From positions 1-22,028 of the forward strand of contig CAKVJS010000001.1 of the NCBI GenBank assembly GCA_934754755.1: a DNA stretch of 22,028 nucleotides. Direction: 5' to 3'. The position numbers and the translations under genes are program-made. This document shows positions 1 to 8,243 of the stretch, piece after piece. The stretch comes from an uncultured Erysipelotrichales bacterium. Lineage in GTDB: Bacteria; Bacillota_I; Bacilli_A; Erysipelotrichales; Coprobacillaceae. Positions within the stretch are counted from its first letter, which is position 1. Every line of letters begins with the position of its first letter. The notes below the pieces were generated by a model. That model was not told the origin of the DNA. It worked only from the letters and a program-made list of their open reading frames with translations, and searched no databases.

Positions 1-284
1 CACATATTGCATACGCCCTACATTATTATTTATTAGAGGATCTTGAGGATGCCAAGATTGCTTATAATGATTTTAAACAAGTTATATTATATTTTGAAAC
101 AAATAATGAAAAAAATGATTTTATAGAATTTGTGGAAAAGAACATGTTTCTATTACATGATTTTTTAGATAAAGACTATCGTAAACTTAAGGAAGAGAAA
201 AGAAATGATTTTGAAAAAGAACTTGCTAGAAGGTTAAAAGAAATACAACTATCTGAATTCCAACGATATCAGGATAGTTATTAG
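1..284 (+). CDS. C-terminal end of an unrecognised protein (5' partial)
   Basis: An open frame enters at the left edge (first full codon at base 3) and runs about 93 codons to TAG at 282-284. The visible part is strongly charged and looks entirely helical: a first half with the motif HYYLLEDLEDAKIAYNDF, then a lysine/glutamate-rich segment ending in RYQDSY. The first half could be a TPR-like or helical-repeat module of the type found at the C-terminus of Rgg/PlcR-like regulators, but this is only an impression and no function is assigned. The codon use and the absence of stops support real coding. A hairpin with a T-run follows immediately, so this gene ends its own transcription unit and is separate from the PTS operon downstream. 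Confidence 0.6.
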   Translation, partial: HIAYALHYYLLEDLEDAKIAYNDFKQVILYFETNNEKNDFIEFVEKNMFLLHDFLDKDYRKLKEEKRNDFEKELARRLKEIQLSEFQRYQDSY

Positions 285-296
285 ATAAGTTTTATT

Positions 297-325
297 AGTG
301 ATAGTTTCCTTGCTATTACTTTTTT
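297..325 (+). terminator. Rho-independent terminator after the first gene
   Basis: AGTGATAG (297-304) pairs with CTATTACT (313-320), an 8-bp stem with one G-U pair and an 8-nt loop, followed by a run of T. It sits 13 nt after the stop codon of the upstream partial gene. Confidence 0.65.
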
Positions 326-471
326 AATTTAATATTGTTCATTTTAATATAGGAAGTGCAGCTATCGATTTTGTATATATGTATAAATATAGGAGTTGGA
401 TTATATTTTACTTTTATGACGAATATCTATATTTTCTTGACATAGTTTGTAGTAAGAGATAGGAGGATAAA

Positions 472-1266
472 ATGAGCTTACTACAGGCGTCCTTGATTGC
501 TTTATGGGCGGGATATTGTTCCTATGATGATCAGGGACCACAAATGTTTAGACGACCTTTATTAATTGGACCTATAGTTGGTATTATATTACAGGATATG
601 CGCTCTGGATTAATTGTATCTGCCACCCTTGAATTGATGTGGATGGGACTGGGGAATATGGCTGGATATCGTACCCCGGATATGATTATTGGAACGATTG
701 TAGGTGTTGTTGTATCGATTCAGACAGGTTCAGGAACCAATGCGGAAGGTATTGCTGCAGGGGTTGCATCCGCAACTACGGTGGCGGTATTAGCCCAACA
801 GTTATTATTGTTGTTTGATTTTATTAAACAAATGTTTGCGCCATGGGCAGACCGTTTGGCTCTGACTGGAAATTTTAATGCAGTGTTGCGGATTAATATG
901 ATAGCCATTATTGTTCAATTTTTTGTTCGCGCGATACCAACCTTTCTTGTTGTCTATTTTTCTGATACGATGGTACAACATATTTTACAGGTTATCCCAA
1001 CCTCTATATTGTCTGGGTTAAGTACGGCAGCCTTGTTGTTACCGGCAATCGGATTATCAATTTTAATGACAATGATGATGAAGGGACATTTCTGGCCATT
1101 TCTATTATTTGGTTTTGTATTATCGTCATACTTACAATTAGATATCTTAGCTATTACGTTAGTATCTTTAGCGATCGCCATTTTGTATTCGATGATCATG
1201 GAAATTAGGGATGACCAAAAAACGACAAAGATTTCTAAAGAAGATCCGGAGGTGTATGATCTATGA
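472..1266 (+). CDS. PTS mannose/sorbose-family IIC component
   Basis: Membrane channel subunit (264 aa) of a mannose-class phosphotransferase permease; with IID it carries the sugar across the membrane while IIA/IIB phosphorylate it. The N-terminus (LLQASLIALWAGYCSYD) and the stretch with LELMWMGLGNMAGYRTPD match the ManY/AgaW-type IIC fold. Several hydrophobic segments follow, and the protein ends in a short charged tail. Length is normal for the family. The start is set by AGGAGG at 461-466, five bases before the ATG. It is the first gene of a five-gene operon and overlaps the IID gene by four bases (ATGA). The sugar cannot be read from the sequence because no catabolic enzyme for a specific substrate lies in the window. 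Confidence 0.93.
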   Translation: MSLLQASLIALWAGYCSYDDQGPQMFRRPLLIGPIVGIILQDMRSGLIVSATLELMWMGLGNMAGYRTPDMIIGTIVGVVVSIQTGSGTNAEGIAAGVASATTVAVLAQQLLLLFDFIKQMFAPWADRLALTGNFNAVLRINMIAIIVQFFVRAIPTFLVVYFSDTMVQHILQVIPTSILSGLSTAALLLPAIGLSILMTMMMKGHFWPFLLFGFVLSSYLQLDILAITLVSLAIAILYSMIMEIRDDQKTTKISKEDPEVYDL

Positions 1267-2114
1267 GTGATCTAGATACAAAGGATATAAAGGGGCAATA
1301 TCAACTCGTAAGTAAGCGAGATATTCGAAGAATGTTTTGGCGATTACAATTTTTTGGTTTAGGATTAACGATTACCCAATCTGGGTACCAGGCGATTGGA
1401 TTTTTAACAGCTATTGGACCAGTATTAGAGAAAATATATAAGAATGCTAGTAAAGAACAACGGGTATCCGCAATGCAACGCCATTTAGCGATGTTTCTAT
1501 CACAAAATACTGCTTCTGGCATGATATTAGGAATTACAGCTGCCTTTGAGGAACAAACGTCGGAAGAACAAAAGGAAGCAGTTATTGCCCTAAAGGCTGG
1601 GATGATGGGTCCCCTAGCGGGTATTGGCGATAGCGTTTTTAAAATAACGATTCAGGCAATAGCTGGATCGATTGGCGCTGCCTATGCTTTGCATGGTAAT
1701 TTCATTGGGCCCATTTTAATGTTTATTATTTATAATGGTATCAATATTGGGGTTAAATATTATGGTACGGTGTTAGGCTATGAAAAAGGCGTATCTTATA
1801 TTAATAGCGGTACGCAGGCTAAAATTATGCAAAAGATTATAAATATTGCAACGATGGTCGGTATTATTGTTATTGGAGCCTTAATTGGTTCATATGTCAA
1901 AATAAATATTGGAACAGAGATAAAATTAAAAGAGACAGTTGTTTCTATTCAAAAATTGTTAGATGGTGTGATGCCAAAGTTGTTACCTCTCCTATTTACC
2001 ATTCTCCTGTATAAACTAAATCGAAAATTGCCTAGGAAATATTTAATCTTCTTGATTTTCGGCTTGTTAATCATAGGGACACTGCTAGCTTTACAGGGGG
2101 TATTAGTACCATGA
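1263..2114 (+). CDS. PTS mannose/sorbose-family IID component
   Basis: Second membrane subunit (283 aa) of the mannose-class PTS permease. It shows the family's N-terminal signature (SKRDIRRMFWRLQFF), the conserved histidine region (QRHLAMFLSQN followed by GITAAFEEQ) and the glycine-rich GPLAGIGDSVF segment near residue 120, typical of ManZ/AgaE proteins. The C-terminus holds two hydrophobic segments (about 195-215 and 255-283). Translation is coupled to IIC through an ATGA overlap at 1263-1266, with GGAGGTG at 1248-1254 as ribosome binding site. Family-typical length, no breaks. Confidence 0.94.
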   Translation: MSDLDTKDIKGQYQLVSKRDIRRMFWRLQFFGLGLTITQSGYQAIGFLTAIGPVLEKIYKNASKEQRVSAMQRHLAMFLSQNTASGMILGITAAFEEQTSEEQKEAVIALKAGMMGPLAGIGDSVFKITIQAIAGSIGAAYALHGNFIGPILMFIIYNGINIGVKYYGTVLGYEKGVSYINSGTQAKIMQKIINIATMVGIIVIGALIGSYVKINIGTEIKLKETVVSIQKLLDGVMPKLLPLLFTILLYKLNRKLPRKYLIFLIFGLLIIGTLLALQGVLVP

Positions 2115-2542
2115 TACCTTTACTTTTAATTAGTCATGGACCGCTTGCTGGAGCGGCTGTAGCAAGTATGGAAATGATCCTAGGTGTAAAACCGGACCAA
2201 GTTTCTGTCATCTTAGTGACAGAGGAATTATCCTATGATGATTGTTTACAACAGCTACAACAAAAGTATGAAGATTTATATCCCCAAACGGGACTCGTTA
2301 TTATTACCGATATTTATGGGGGAACACCAGCTAACATTGCCTCGTATTTAGCCCTCAAGCATAAGGATGTTTTGGTTTTCTCTGGTCTTTCTTTACCTAT
2401 CTTATTAGAGTATGTATTACAAAAACCAAAAAGCATGAAAGAGGCTAGAAAAATAATTATAGAGGCAGGAAAAAAGGCAGTTATCGATATTTCACAGAAA
2501 TTAGAGGAGGCTACTTATGGCGATAGTATCAACCCGGATTGA
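2111..2542 (+). CDS. PTS mannose-family IIA component
   Basis: Cytoplasmic phosphocarrier (143 aa) that takes phosphate from HPr and passes it to IIB. The start MIPLLLISHGPLA places the expected phosphorylated histidine at residue 9, the standard position in EIIA-Man domains. The motif ITDIYGGTPANIA (about residues 65-77) is also characteristic of the family. It is a free-standing IIA rather than a IIAB fusion. The start overlaps the IID stop (ATGA at 2111-2114), and its last 26 bases overlap the start of IIB. Confidence 0.93.
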   Translation: MIPLLLISHGPLAGAAVASMEMILGVKPDQVSVILVTEELSYDDCLQQLQQKYEDLYPQTGLVIITDIYGGTPANIASYLALKHKDVLVFSGLSLPILLEYVLQKPKSMKEARKIIIEAGKKAVIDISQKLEEATYGDSINPD

Positions 2543-3008
2543 TGATCGATTGATTCACGGACAGGTCGCAAGTTCCTGGCTTGGCTTTATTCATGCAAAA
2601 CAAATTATTTGTATTAGCGATAAGGCATACAAGGATCCGATTCAAATGCAAGTTTTAAAGATGGCAGCTCCGGAATTTACGGTTCATGTTTTTGGTGTCG
2701 ATCAAAGCATCCGTATTTTTAAAAAGAACTCGATTCAAAAACCTACTTTTATCATTCTTGACAGTACTCTTTCGGCGTTGCATTTAAAACAAGCCGGGGT
2801 TGCCATTGATCGTATTCATTTTGGTGGTATGCGAAAGGCTAAAGAAAGAACAATTTCGTATGGACATGACTTATGTTTTAGCGAGGAAGAATATGCAGCA
2901 ATAGAGGATCTCTTTGAGTTAGGGGTGCAGGTTGATTATCAAGTAGCTGCCTATGATACACCGATTGATTTACGGGAGCATATACGAAAGGCAAAGGACA
3001 AATCATGA
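2517..3008 (+). CDS. PTS mannose/sorbose-family IIB component
   Basis: Sugar-phosphorylating subunit (163 aa). The N-terminal TRIDDRLIHGQV motif is diagnostic for the PTSIIB-sorbose fold and puts the active-site histidine at residue 14. IIB receives phosphate from IIA and hands it to the incoming sugar. The later segment IHFGGMRKAKERT is also typical. GAGGAGG at 2504-2510, inside the end of the IIA gene, fixes the ATG at 2517. The gene overlaps IIA by 26 bases and the next gene by four, so all components are translationally coupled. Together with IIC, IID and IIA the permease is complete. Confidence 0.94.
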   Translation: MAIVSTRIDDRLIHGQVASSWLGFIHAKQIICISDKAYKDPIQMQVLKMAAPEFTVHVFGVDQSIRIFKKNSIQKPTFIILDSTLSALHLKQAGVAIDRIHFGGMRKAKERTISYGHDLCFSEEEYAAIEDLFELGVQVDYQVAAYDTPIDLREHIRKAKDKS

Positions 3009-4048
3009 CATGGATAGAGGCTTTTTATATAAGTCCAACACAAACCAATCTATATTTTCATACTAAAAAGGTTATTGAACCTTATACGGTATATTGGACA
3101 TATGATAATAATAATATGACTAAGCATAAAACAAAAATCATCTCTAGTAATAAAAAGATATTACCTTTGACTGTAGTATCCCCATCGTCACGTCGAATTT
3201 ACTTTATTGTCGTATTTAAAAGCGGCCAAACATTACTATGTGGACACCGCATATTGCCCGTTAAAGGATTGTATAATCTTCGTGATATGGGTGGCTATGT
3301 AACAAATACTCATAAACGCCTAAAATGGGGGCTGTGTTATCGTTCGGATTACTTTTATTATTTATCAGATGAAAGTATGGAATATATGCAAAATGTATCG
3401 ATGCAAACAATCATTGATTTACGCAGCGAAGCAGAAATTGAAACAAAGCCAAATCGACTCTTTGGAAATCAGAAGACATATATTTGTGATCCTGCGGCAA
3501 TTACTGCTAGACAAGCTGGCAAGATCCAGCACTGGCAAGATGCTAAAGAGGATATGTTGGCGTATGCGAGTAAAGAGGTATCCAAGGGTAAAACAGGTAT
3601 AGAAAATATGGAGAAACAACAAAGGCAATTCGTAACGAATGCTGTATCCAAAAAGGCTTTTTCGGATATGATGAAGATTATTTGTCAAAAAGAAACACCA
3701 CCTTTTGTCATCCATTGTCGTGGCGGAAAAGATAGAACTGGCTATGGGGCTATGTTGTTTGCGGGTATATTAGGGGTGAGTCAAGAGGATTTAGTATATG
3801 ACTATCTCTTAACAGCAATGGCGCGTAAACAAAAAAATAAAGTGTATTATAAACACTTTATAGAACAAACAGAGGATGTACGAGTTGCGGATTATATGTA
3901 TTCTTTATTTGATACAAGAGAATCTTATATTTTAGCTTCCCTGCAACAAATATTACAACAATATGCGAGTATTCGAGAATATGCTATGGCAGAGTTAGGA
4001 ATTACAAAAGAAGAAATAGAAACCATGGAATCATTATATTTAGAATAG
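3005..4048 (+). CDS. Tyrosine-phosphatase-family protein, last gene of the PTS operon
   Basis: A 347-residue protein of the Y_phosphatase3 / dual-specificity type. Residues about 91-115 read NLRDMGGYVTNTHKRLKWG then CYRSD, the usual entry motif of the family, and the catalytic loop is HCRGGKDRTG with Cys238 and Arg244 (the C-x5-R signature). DLRSEAE near residue 140 is the usual strand carrying substrate-binding residues. The first 85 or so residues are an extra, probably beta-rich domain absent from the minimal phosphatase. Such enzymes hydrolyse phosphotyrosine, phosphoinositide or other phosphate esters; the substrate is unknown here. The ATGA overlap with IIB couples its synthesis to the PTS, so a role on a phosphorylated product or regulator of this sugar system is a reasonable inference. 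It is cytoplasmic, with no signal peptide. Confidence 0.88.
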   Translation: MTWIEAFYISPTQTNLYFHTKKVIEPYTVYWTYDNNNMTKHKTKIISSNKKILPLTVVSPSSRRIYFIVVFKSGQTLLCGHRILPVKGLYNLRDMGGYVTNTHKRLKWGLCYRSDYFYYLSDESMEYMQNVSMQTIIDLRSEAEIETKPNRLFGNQKTYICDPAAITARQAGKIQHWQDAKEDMLAYASKEVSKGKTGIENMEKQQRQFVTNAVSKKAFSDMMKIICQKETPPFVIHCRGGKDRTGYGAMLFAGILGVSQEDLVYDYLLTAMARKQKNKVYYKHFIEQTEDVRVADYMYSLFDTRESYILASLQQILQQYASIREYAMAELGITKEEIETMESLYLE

Positions 4049-4067
4049 AGGCAATCTCTATTCTTTT
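4042..4067 (+). terminator. Terminator of the PTS operon, overlapping both convergent stop codons
   Basis: AGAATAGAG (4042-4050) pairs perfectly with CTCTATTCT (4056-4064) around a 5-nt loop, followed by TTT. The left arm contains the TAG of the phosphatase gene and the right arm contains the stop of the convergent HAD gene. The T-tract exists only in the plus direction; the minus direction has an A/T-mixed tail, so two-way function is uncertain. Confidence 0.7.
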
Positions 4068-4834
4068 ATGTATCCAAGCTTTTGTAATGCCTGTTGGATC
4101 CCATTTGCATCAACTGAGGAAGTAACCAGGTCGGCTATATTTTGAATTTCTGGTGTACTTTGTCCCATCGCGACAGCAATGGAAGCTCCTTGTAACATCT
4201 CAATATCATTATTGCTATCGCCGAAGGCAACATATTTCGTTTGTTGGAATTTCTCTAGGTTTTTTTTAATACCAGTATATTTAGAAATATGTTCAATCGT
4301 TATATCAGCGTAGGTAGAAACTCCAGGGGTAACTTTAATGTGGGGGATCGTTAGAAAGGGGGCATAATCATAGTCTATTGGTCCATAGGCAATGATGGCA
4401 GATACAGGATCACCAACATAGGTACGAATCGGGGCAATCGGTAGATTAAAAAATGCGGATGCCTCTTTTACATACTGATTTGGGGTTCGAGTAATCATTT
4501 TACGCATTTGTTTAATTGTTAGCGGGATCGAGTATTGTTCGCCCACTGCTATACACTTACGAACGGTACTGGGCGGGATAAAGTGTTCCTCCACGATGAT
4601 TCCGTTAGGATCTAAAATCGTTTGTCCATTGTTACATACGTACATATCCCAGTGCACGATATTTGTTATACGAAGTTCGCAAAGGGAACGATAACTTCTT
4701 CCTGTTGCTATAGCAATGTGATACCCATTTTTGGATAACTCTTGTAATACGTTAATAGTAGAAGGGGGGACTATGTTTTTATGATTATCTAACAGGGTAC
4801 CATCAACATCAAAAAAAAGCATTTTTGGCTTCAT
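4058..4834 (-). CDS. Cof-type HAD-superfamily sugar-phosphate phosphatase
   Basis: A 258-residue HAD hydrolase of the Cof/YidA subfamily. Motif I is FFDVDGTLLDN with catalytic Asp9 and Asp11, motif II lies in IATGRSYRS, and motif IV is GDSNND at about 205-210. A C2-type cap lies between motifs II and IV. Members dephosphorylate sugar phosphates, FMN or similar small metabolites; the substrate cannot be told. An upstream ATG at 4885 would give 17 extra residues with no resemblance to the family. The ATG at 4834 has AAAGGAG about ten bases upstream and begins right before motif I, so it is preferred. The gene is convergent to the PTS operon and transcribed from a probable promoter at 4866-4895. 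Confidence 0.92.
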   Translation of the reverse strand: MKPKMLFFDVDGTLLDNHKNIVPPSTINVLQELSKNGYHIAIATGRSYRSLCELRITNIVHWDMYVCNNGQTILDPNGIIVEEHFIPPSTVRKCIAVGEQYSIPLTIKQMRKMITRTPNQYVKEASAFFNLPIAPIRTYVGDPVSAIIAYGPIDYDYAPFLTIPHIKVTPGVSTYADITIEHISKYTGIKKNLEKFQQTKYVAFGDSNNDIEMLQGASIAVAMGQSTPEIQNIADLVTSSVDANGIQQALQKLGYIKE

Positions 4835-4865
4835 TATACTACTCTCCTTTCTTATAGTGTGCCAC

Positions 4866-4895
4866 ATAATATATATGACAGACATAAATTGTAAA
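4866..4895 (-). promoter_or_regulatory. Probable vegetative promoter of the HAD gene
   Basis: Read on the minus strand: TTTACA (4895-4890), an 18-bp spacer, then TATTAT (4871-4866), about 31 bases before the ATG at 4834. This resembles a housekeeping sigma-A promoter. Confidence 0.5.
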
Positions 4896-5022
4896 CGAAC
4901 ACAAAATTTTTGAGAAAAGTGTAAAGTTTATTTAAAAACATATAATGGTATGTTAAAATAATCTATAGGGAACAACTTTCATATATAAATACGTCTAAAA
5001 AGCATATAAAAAAGTATATGTC

Positions 5023-5051
5023 TTGACCATTTTACTTAATATTAGTATTAT
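5023..5051 (+). promoter_or_regulatory. Probable sigma-A promoter of the 949-aa protein gene
   Basis: TTGACC (5023-5028), 17-bp spacer, TATTAT (5046-5051). The match and spacing are good for a housekeeping promoter. It would give a leader of about 195 nt before the ATG at 5254. Confidence 0.5.
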
Positions 5052-5253
5052 AAGTGTTATTTAACATAAAATAGTAGAATCTAGTATATTATATATAATA
5101 TAAATATTTATGGTGTAGATATAATATGTGAATAGTTGTTATAATGATTAAGGTATTATTTGTGATTATTATAATATTTTGTCATGGTATTCGTGTAAAA
5201 AATACGTAATTGTAGATGGTATCAAGCATAGGGAAAAGAAGGGAATGATAGTC

Positions 5254-8103
5254 ATGAATATGAATAACAAGAAATTTGAAAATATTATTAAATATCTAGA
5301 TCAGCAGATGCAGCCAGTTGAAACATTAAAACAGTTAGACGCCAAAAAAGTCGATGCTTTGCCTGGCGTAACACCAGAAGAATCGCAAGCATTTATGTCC
5401 CTAATTGACGCAGCAAATAAAAGAATTAAGAATCTTGAAACACAGATGTATAAGGTTATTTGGGATGCGATCTCGAAAAAGGAAAGACTAGATGTTAAAA
5501 GCATATCACTGGATGGTATTGGCATGCTATATGAATGGTTAGATAAGGAACACTTTATTTTAATTTTAAATGATTTCCAGGATCAATATGAAAAGGAAAT
5601 GAAACAGTATGAAAATATAAGTATACCTAGAATCCCGATACGTGATGTATTTGAAAATGAACGTAAGGGAATGGCCTTTATTCGTTTTTGTGAATCACAA
5701 GGATATATGTATCTACATGAATTACATACCTTCGATTTCTATAATGAAAAAATTCGTGGTATCGGTAATGAAACTTTATTAGACTTAAAACATGTGTTTG
5801 ATTCCTTCGTAAAACAAAATATTTCAAAAGAAAGCATTTTAAAGCGAGTACATGAAAATAATTATAATATAAAAATAAAAGACACAATTCGTTTTGGTTT
5901 TTCACCGAAATTAATTGATAAATATGATCTATATGAAGAAAGAATTATTGCTTTAAAAGATATTGATATTGAATATGAAGACCTCTTTTCCCTCGATGCG
6001 AGCTTAAAGTTCTTCTCGCAGTCTATGGTTAGTTACTTTTGGCATTCATATCAAAAAATTAAGCCGATGCATATTGATGTTATGTTACAACGGTTAGAAG
6101 GAAAAACACTGGAAAATATTGGGCGACAGTTTAATATTACGCGTGAAAGAACAAGGCAAATTTGTAAGTCGGTTCATGATAAATTAAAAAACGATGTTGT
6201 ATTATTAGTCGATATGATTATTGTGGATGCTTCGGTTGGCATCGAAAGTGCCCAAATACTGCAAACGATGCATGATACTCTAGTTTCTAATTTACCAAAC
6301 CGATTGTACGATATTGAAAATATGGTTAAAATTATTGAAGGCGTGTTAAAAAATTCCGATACGTTTATGTATCTAGCCTACGCTAAAAAATATATTCGAA
6401 AAGATCAAATCCCTAAAAATTACTTTGCTACGATTAACGCTGCTATATCAGACCACCTAGAAGCTCCTTTATTAAAATATGAATTATACGATAAAATGCG
6501 CGATTTTCTCTTCACTCCGCTCTTTATCAATGAAGAACAATTTTATAATTATGTCAAAGAGTTAGGATATAAAGTGTATGGCGATTTAATAATTAATCGT
6601 GGCGCTACGATCAATAAAATATGTCATGATGCGATCAATCGTTATTTCACCGATGCTATTAAATTAGATGATGATCCAAATAATAGCGATATGAGACGTT
6701 TGCGGGATATTATCAATACGAAATACCAAGGACTTCGTTTGCCCCATGATAATCGTGCTTTAACTTCTGCTATTACCAGAAATTTTGAAAATATGATTTT
6801 ATGTGATCGGGGAAAATATTGTCCAGTAGAAAAAGTATTTGTAGAAAGTGCAATTCTTAAAGATATTCATACCTATATTATCAATAATGAATGTGCAACC
6901 CTATATTATTCTGACATATATGAATCCTTTAGAGAAAGACTGCATCGAGAAACAAACATCGATAACTATCATTTTTTACATGGTGTATTAAAATCCCGAT
7001 ATCATAATGATTTTGATTTCGCGCGTGATTTTCTAACGAAAAAAGGATTCCAAATTGAAAAATTAGATAATAGCATCGTATCTTTATTACAGAAAAAAGG
7101 TAGCAGTGTAACGTATAAAGAATTAAAAAACAAATTCCCTGGTTTAACGAAATTAAGAATTTCCTTCTTAATTGATCGAGTGGATAACTTTTTCCAATAC
7201 GATACGAATGAATTTAATATAATTGATAATATAAAAGGAATCGATCAGCCTGCCTTTGATGAAATTATTGAAGATGCGTTGGAAGAAAATAATGGCTATA
7301 TCAGCGCTAAGATGATATTTGATTTATTTACCGCTAAAAGGCCAGAATTCCTAGATATGAATAATATGGATAGTGCGATGAAGTTATACTATATTTTACA
7401 AACGACATGTCGTGATAAGTATCGCTTTAAGTACCCTCATATTACCAGCAAAGATCGCTCGTATCATAAGCTAAATAGTTTTGAAATTGCGAAAACACAA
7501 CTTAATTTTAGTACCTACTTTAATTTTGAAGAATACGCAGCTTTCGCTAGGCGAGTAGGTTGGGCGAATAGTACGACCTTTGCTTTTATGGAAATATTGG
7601 AACGCGAGTATATCAAGTTATCCAAAAATCAGTATATATTGCGTAAAGCATTCTATTTAAATGCGAGTACTTGTCTAGAAATCCAACAAGCGATTAATGA
7701 TTTAATGCAAAATAAAGGTTTTGTAGCATTTAATGCCATTGAGGACTTCCATAATTTCCCTACTTTAGAATACGATTGGAACTTATATTTATTAAGCTCA
7801 ATTATTGAGAATTACTTATCTAGTACCTATTCAATTATTGCACCAGTCGCTAGAAACCGTTGGTATGCTAGAGGTATTGTCGTAGCGAATATATTAGGAA
7901 TTCGTTCCTATGAAGACTTTATTATTATGTTGTTAAAATGGGAGGAACGTTCTTTCTTTACCGAAAAGGAAATCATCTCTATTTTAAACACTCATGGTAT
8001 TACATATCATCAATTTCCCCGGGAAATGTTGGAGTATAGCTCGTTGCGAAAAGTGGGTAGAATGTATTATTTAACCGATGAAACAGAAGCTGTAACATTA
8101 TAA
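5254..8103 (+). CDS. Large protein with sigma-70 region-4-like HTH and probable tandem winged-helix units
   Basis: A 949-residue soluble protein of no recognised named family. At about 275-313 it carries LEGKTLENIGRQFNITRERTRQICKSV, a clear sigma-factor region-4-type helix-turn-helix (the RERTRQI recognition helix is typical). Before it, at about 145-185, lies a segment with KIRGIGNETLLDLKHVF, resembling the helix-hairpin-helix of the RNA polymerase alpha C-terminal domain. Residues 1-50 have a similar short helical start (DALPGVTPEESQAF). The C-terminal two thirds contain repeated helix-helix-hairpin endings such as NMILCDRGKYCPVE, NFFQYDTNEFNI, YIKLSKNQYILR and RKVGRMYYLTD, which look like wings of successive winged-helix units. 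A DNA- or RNA-polymerase-binding role is inferred. Start: ATG 5254, with GAAGGG at 5238-5243; ATG 5245 is too close to that site. It is flanked by its own promoter and terminator, so it is a single-gene unit. Confidence 0.8.
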   Translation: MNMNNKKFENIIKYLDQQMQPVETLKQLDAKKVDALPGVTPEESQAFMSLIDAANKRIKNLETQMYKVIWDAISKKERLDVKSISLDGIGMLYEWLDKEHFILILNDFQDQYEKEMKQYENISIPRIPIRDVFENERKGMAFIRFCESQGYMYLHELHTFDFYNEKIRGIGNETLLDLKHVFDSFVKQNISKESILKRVHENNYNIKIKDTIRFGFSPKLIDKYDLYEERIIALKDIDIEYEDLFSLDASLKFFSQSMVSYFWHSYQKIKPMHIDVMLQRLEGKTLENIGRQFNITRERTRQICKSVHDKLKNDVVLLVDMIIVDASVGIESAQILQTMHDTLVSNLPNRLYDIENMVKIIEGVLKNSDTFMYLAYAKKYIRKDQIPKNYFATINAAISDHLEAPLLKYELYDKMRDFLFTPLFINEEQFYNYVKELGYKVYGDLIINRGATINKICHDAINRYFTDAIKLDDDPNNSDMRRLRDIINTKYQGLRLPHDNRALTSAITRNFENMILCDRGKYCPVEKVFVESAILKDIHTYIINNECATLYYSDIYESFRERLHRETNIDNYHFLHGVLKSRYHNDFDFARDFLTKKGFQIEKLDNSIVSLLQKKGSSVTYKELKNKFPGLTKLRISFLIDRVDNFFQYDTNEFNIIDNIKGIDQPAFDEIIEDALEENNGYISAKMIFDLFTAKRPEFLDMNNMDSAMKLYYILQTTCRDKYRFKYPHITSKDRSYHKLNSFEIAKTQLNFSTYFNFEEYAAFARRVGWANSTTFAFMEILEREYIKLSKNQYILRKAFYLNASTCLEIQQAINDLMQNKGFVAFNAIEDFHNFPTLEYDWNLYLLSSIIENYLSSTYSIIAPVARNRWYARGIVVANILGIRSYEDFIIMLLKWEERSFFTEKEIISILNTHGITYHQFPREMLEYSSLRKVGRMYYLTDETEAVTL

Positions 8104-8132
8104 GAGGGGATCATAGATTCCTTCTTTTCTTT
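8102..8132 (+). terminator. Terminator after the 949-aa protein gene
   Basis: Bases 8102-8112 pair with 8116-8126 over 11 bp (two G-U pairs) around a 3-nt loop, followed by TTCTTT. The left arm begins inside the TAA stop codon. Confidence 0.65.
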
Positions 8133-8218
8133 GTAAAATAATTTACTATTTGTTTATAATGATAGACCCATGTTCGTTTTTTGATTTTATGAAATTGATT
8201 ATATTAGCCAATAGAATA

Positions 8219-8239
8219 CATATAGTATGTATAGGTGAT
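8219..8239 (+). promoter_or_regulatory. Sporulation-type -10 motif and RBS of collagen-like gene 1
   Basis: CATATAGTA at 8219-8227 fits the sigma-K -10 pattern CATAnnnTA and is close to the sigma-E -10. Five bases later comes AGGTGA (8233-8238), the ribosome binding site for ATG 8244. The same arrangement stands before the collagen gene at 20389 and, with CATATATTA, before that at 16177. No convincing -35 was found for this copy. Confidence 0.4.
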
Positions 8240-8243
8240 ATAT

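Larger units (their letters stand above)
4835..5253. other. Intergenic region between divergent genes
   Basis: About 420 bp, very AT-rich, lying between the divergent HAD gene and the 949-residue protein. It holds one promoter-like element for each direction. No RNA gene, riboswitch or inverted repeat with a loop and T-run was seen. An open frame from a TTG at 5179 enters the next gene but has no ribosome binding site. Confidence 0.6.

Noticed and set aside
437..442. Perfect TTGACA before the PTS operon, resembling a -35 element
   Set aside because: Seventeen bases downstream lies the ribosome binding site, not a -10, so transcription from it would start too late. No other convincing promoter, sigma-54 site or cre site was found in 331-471.
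5179..5253. Upstream TTG start giving 25 extra residues to the large DNA-binding protein
   Set aside because: There is no ribosome binding site before the TTG, while GAAGGG is well placed for ATG 5254.
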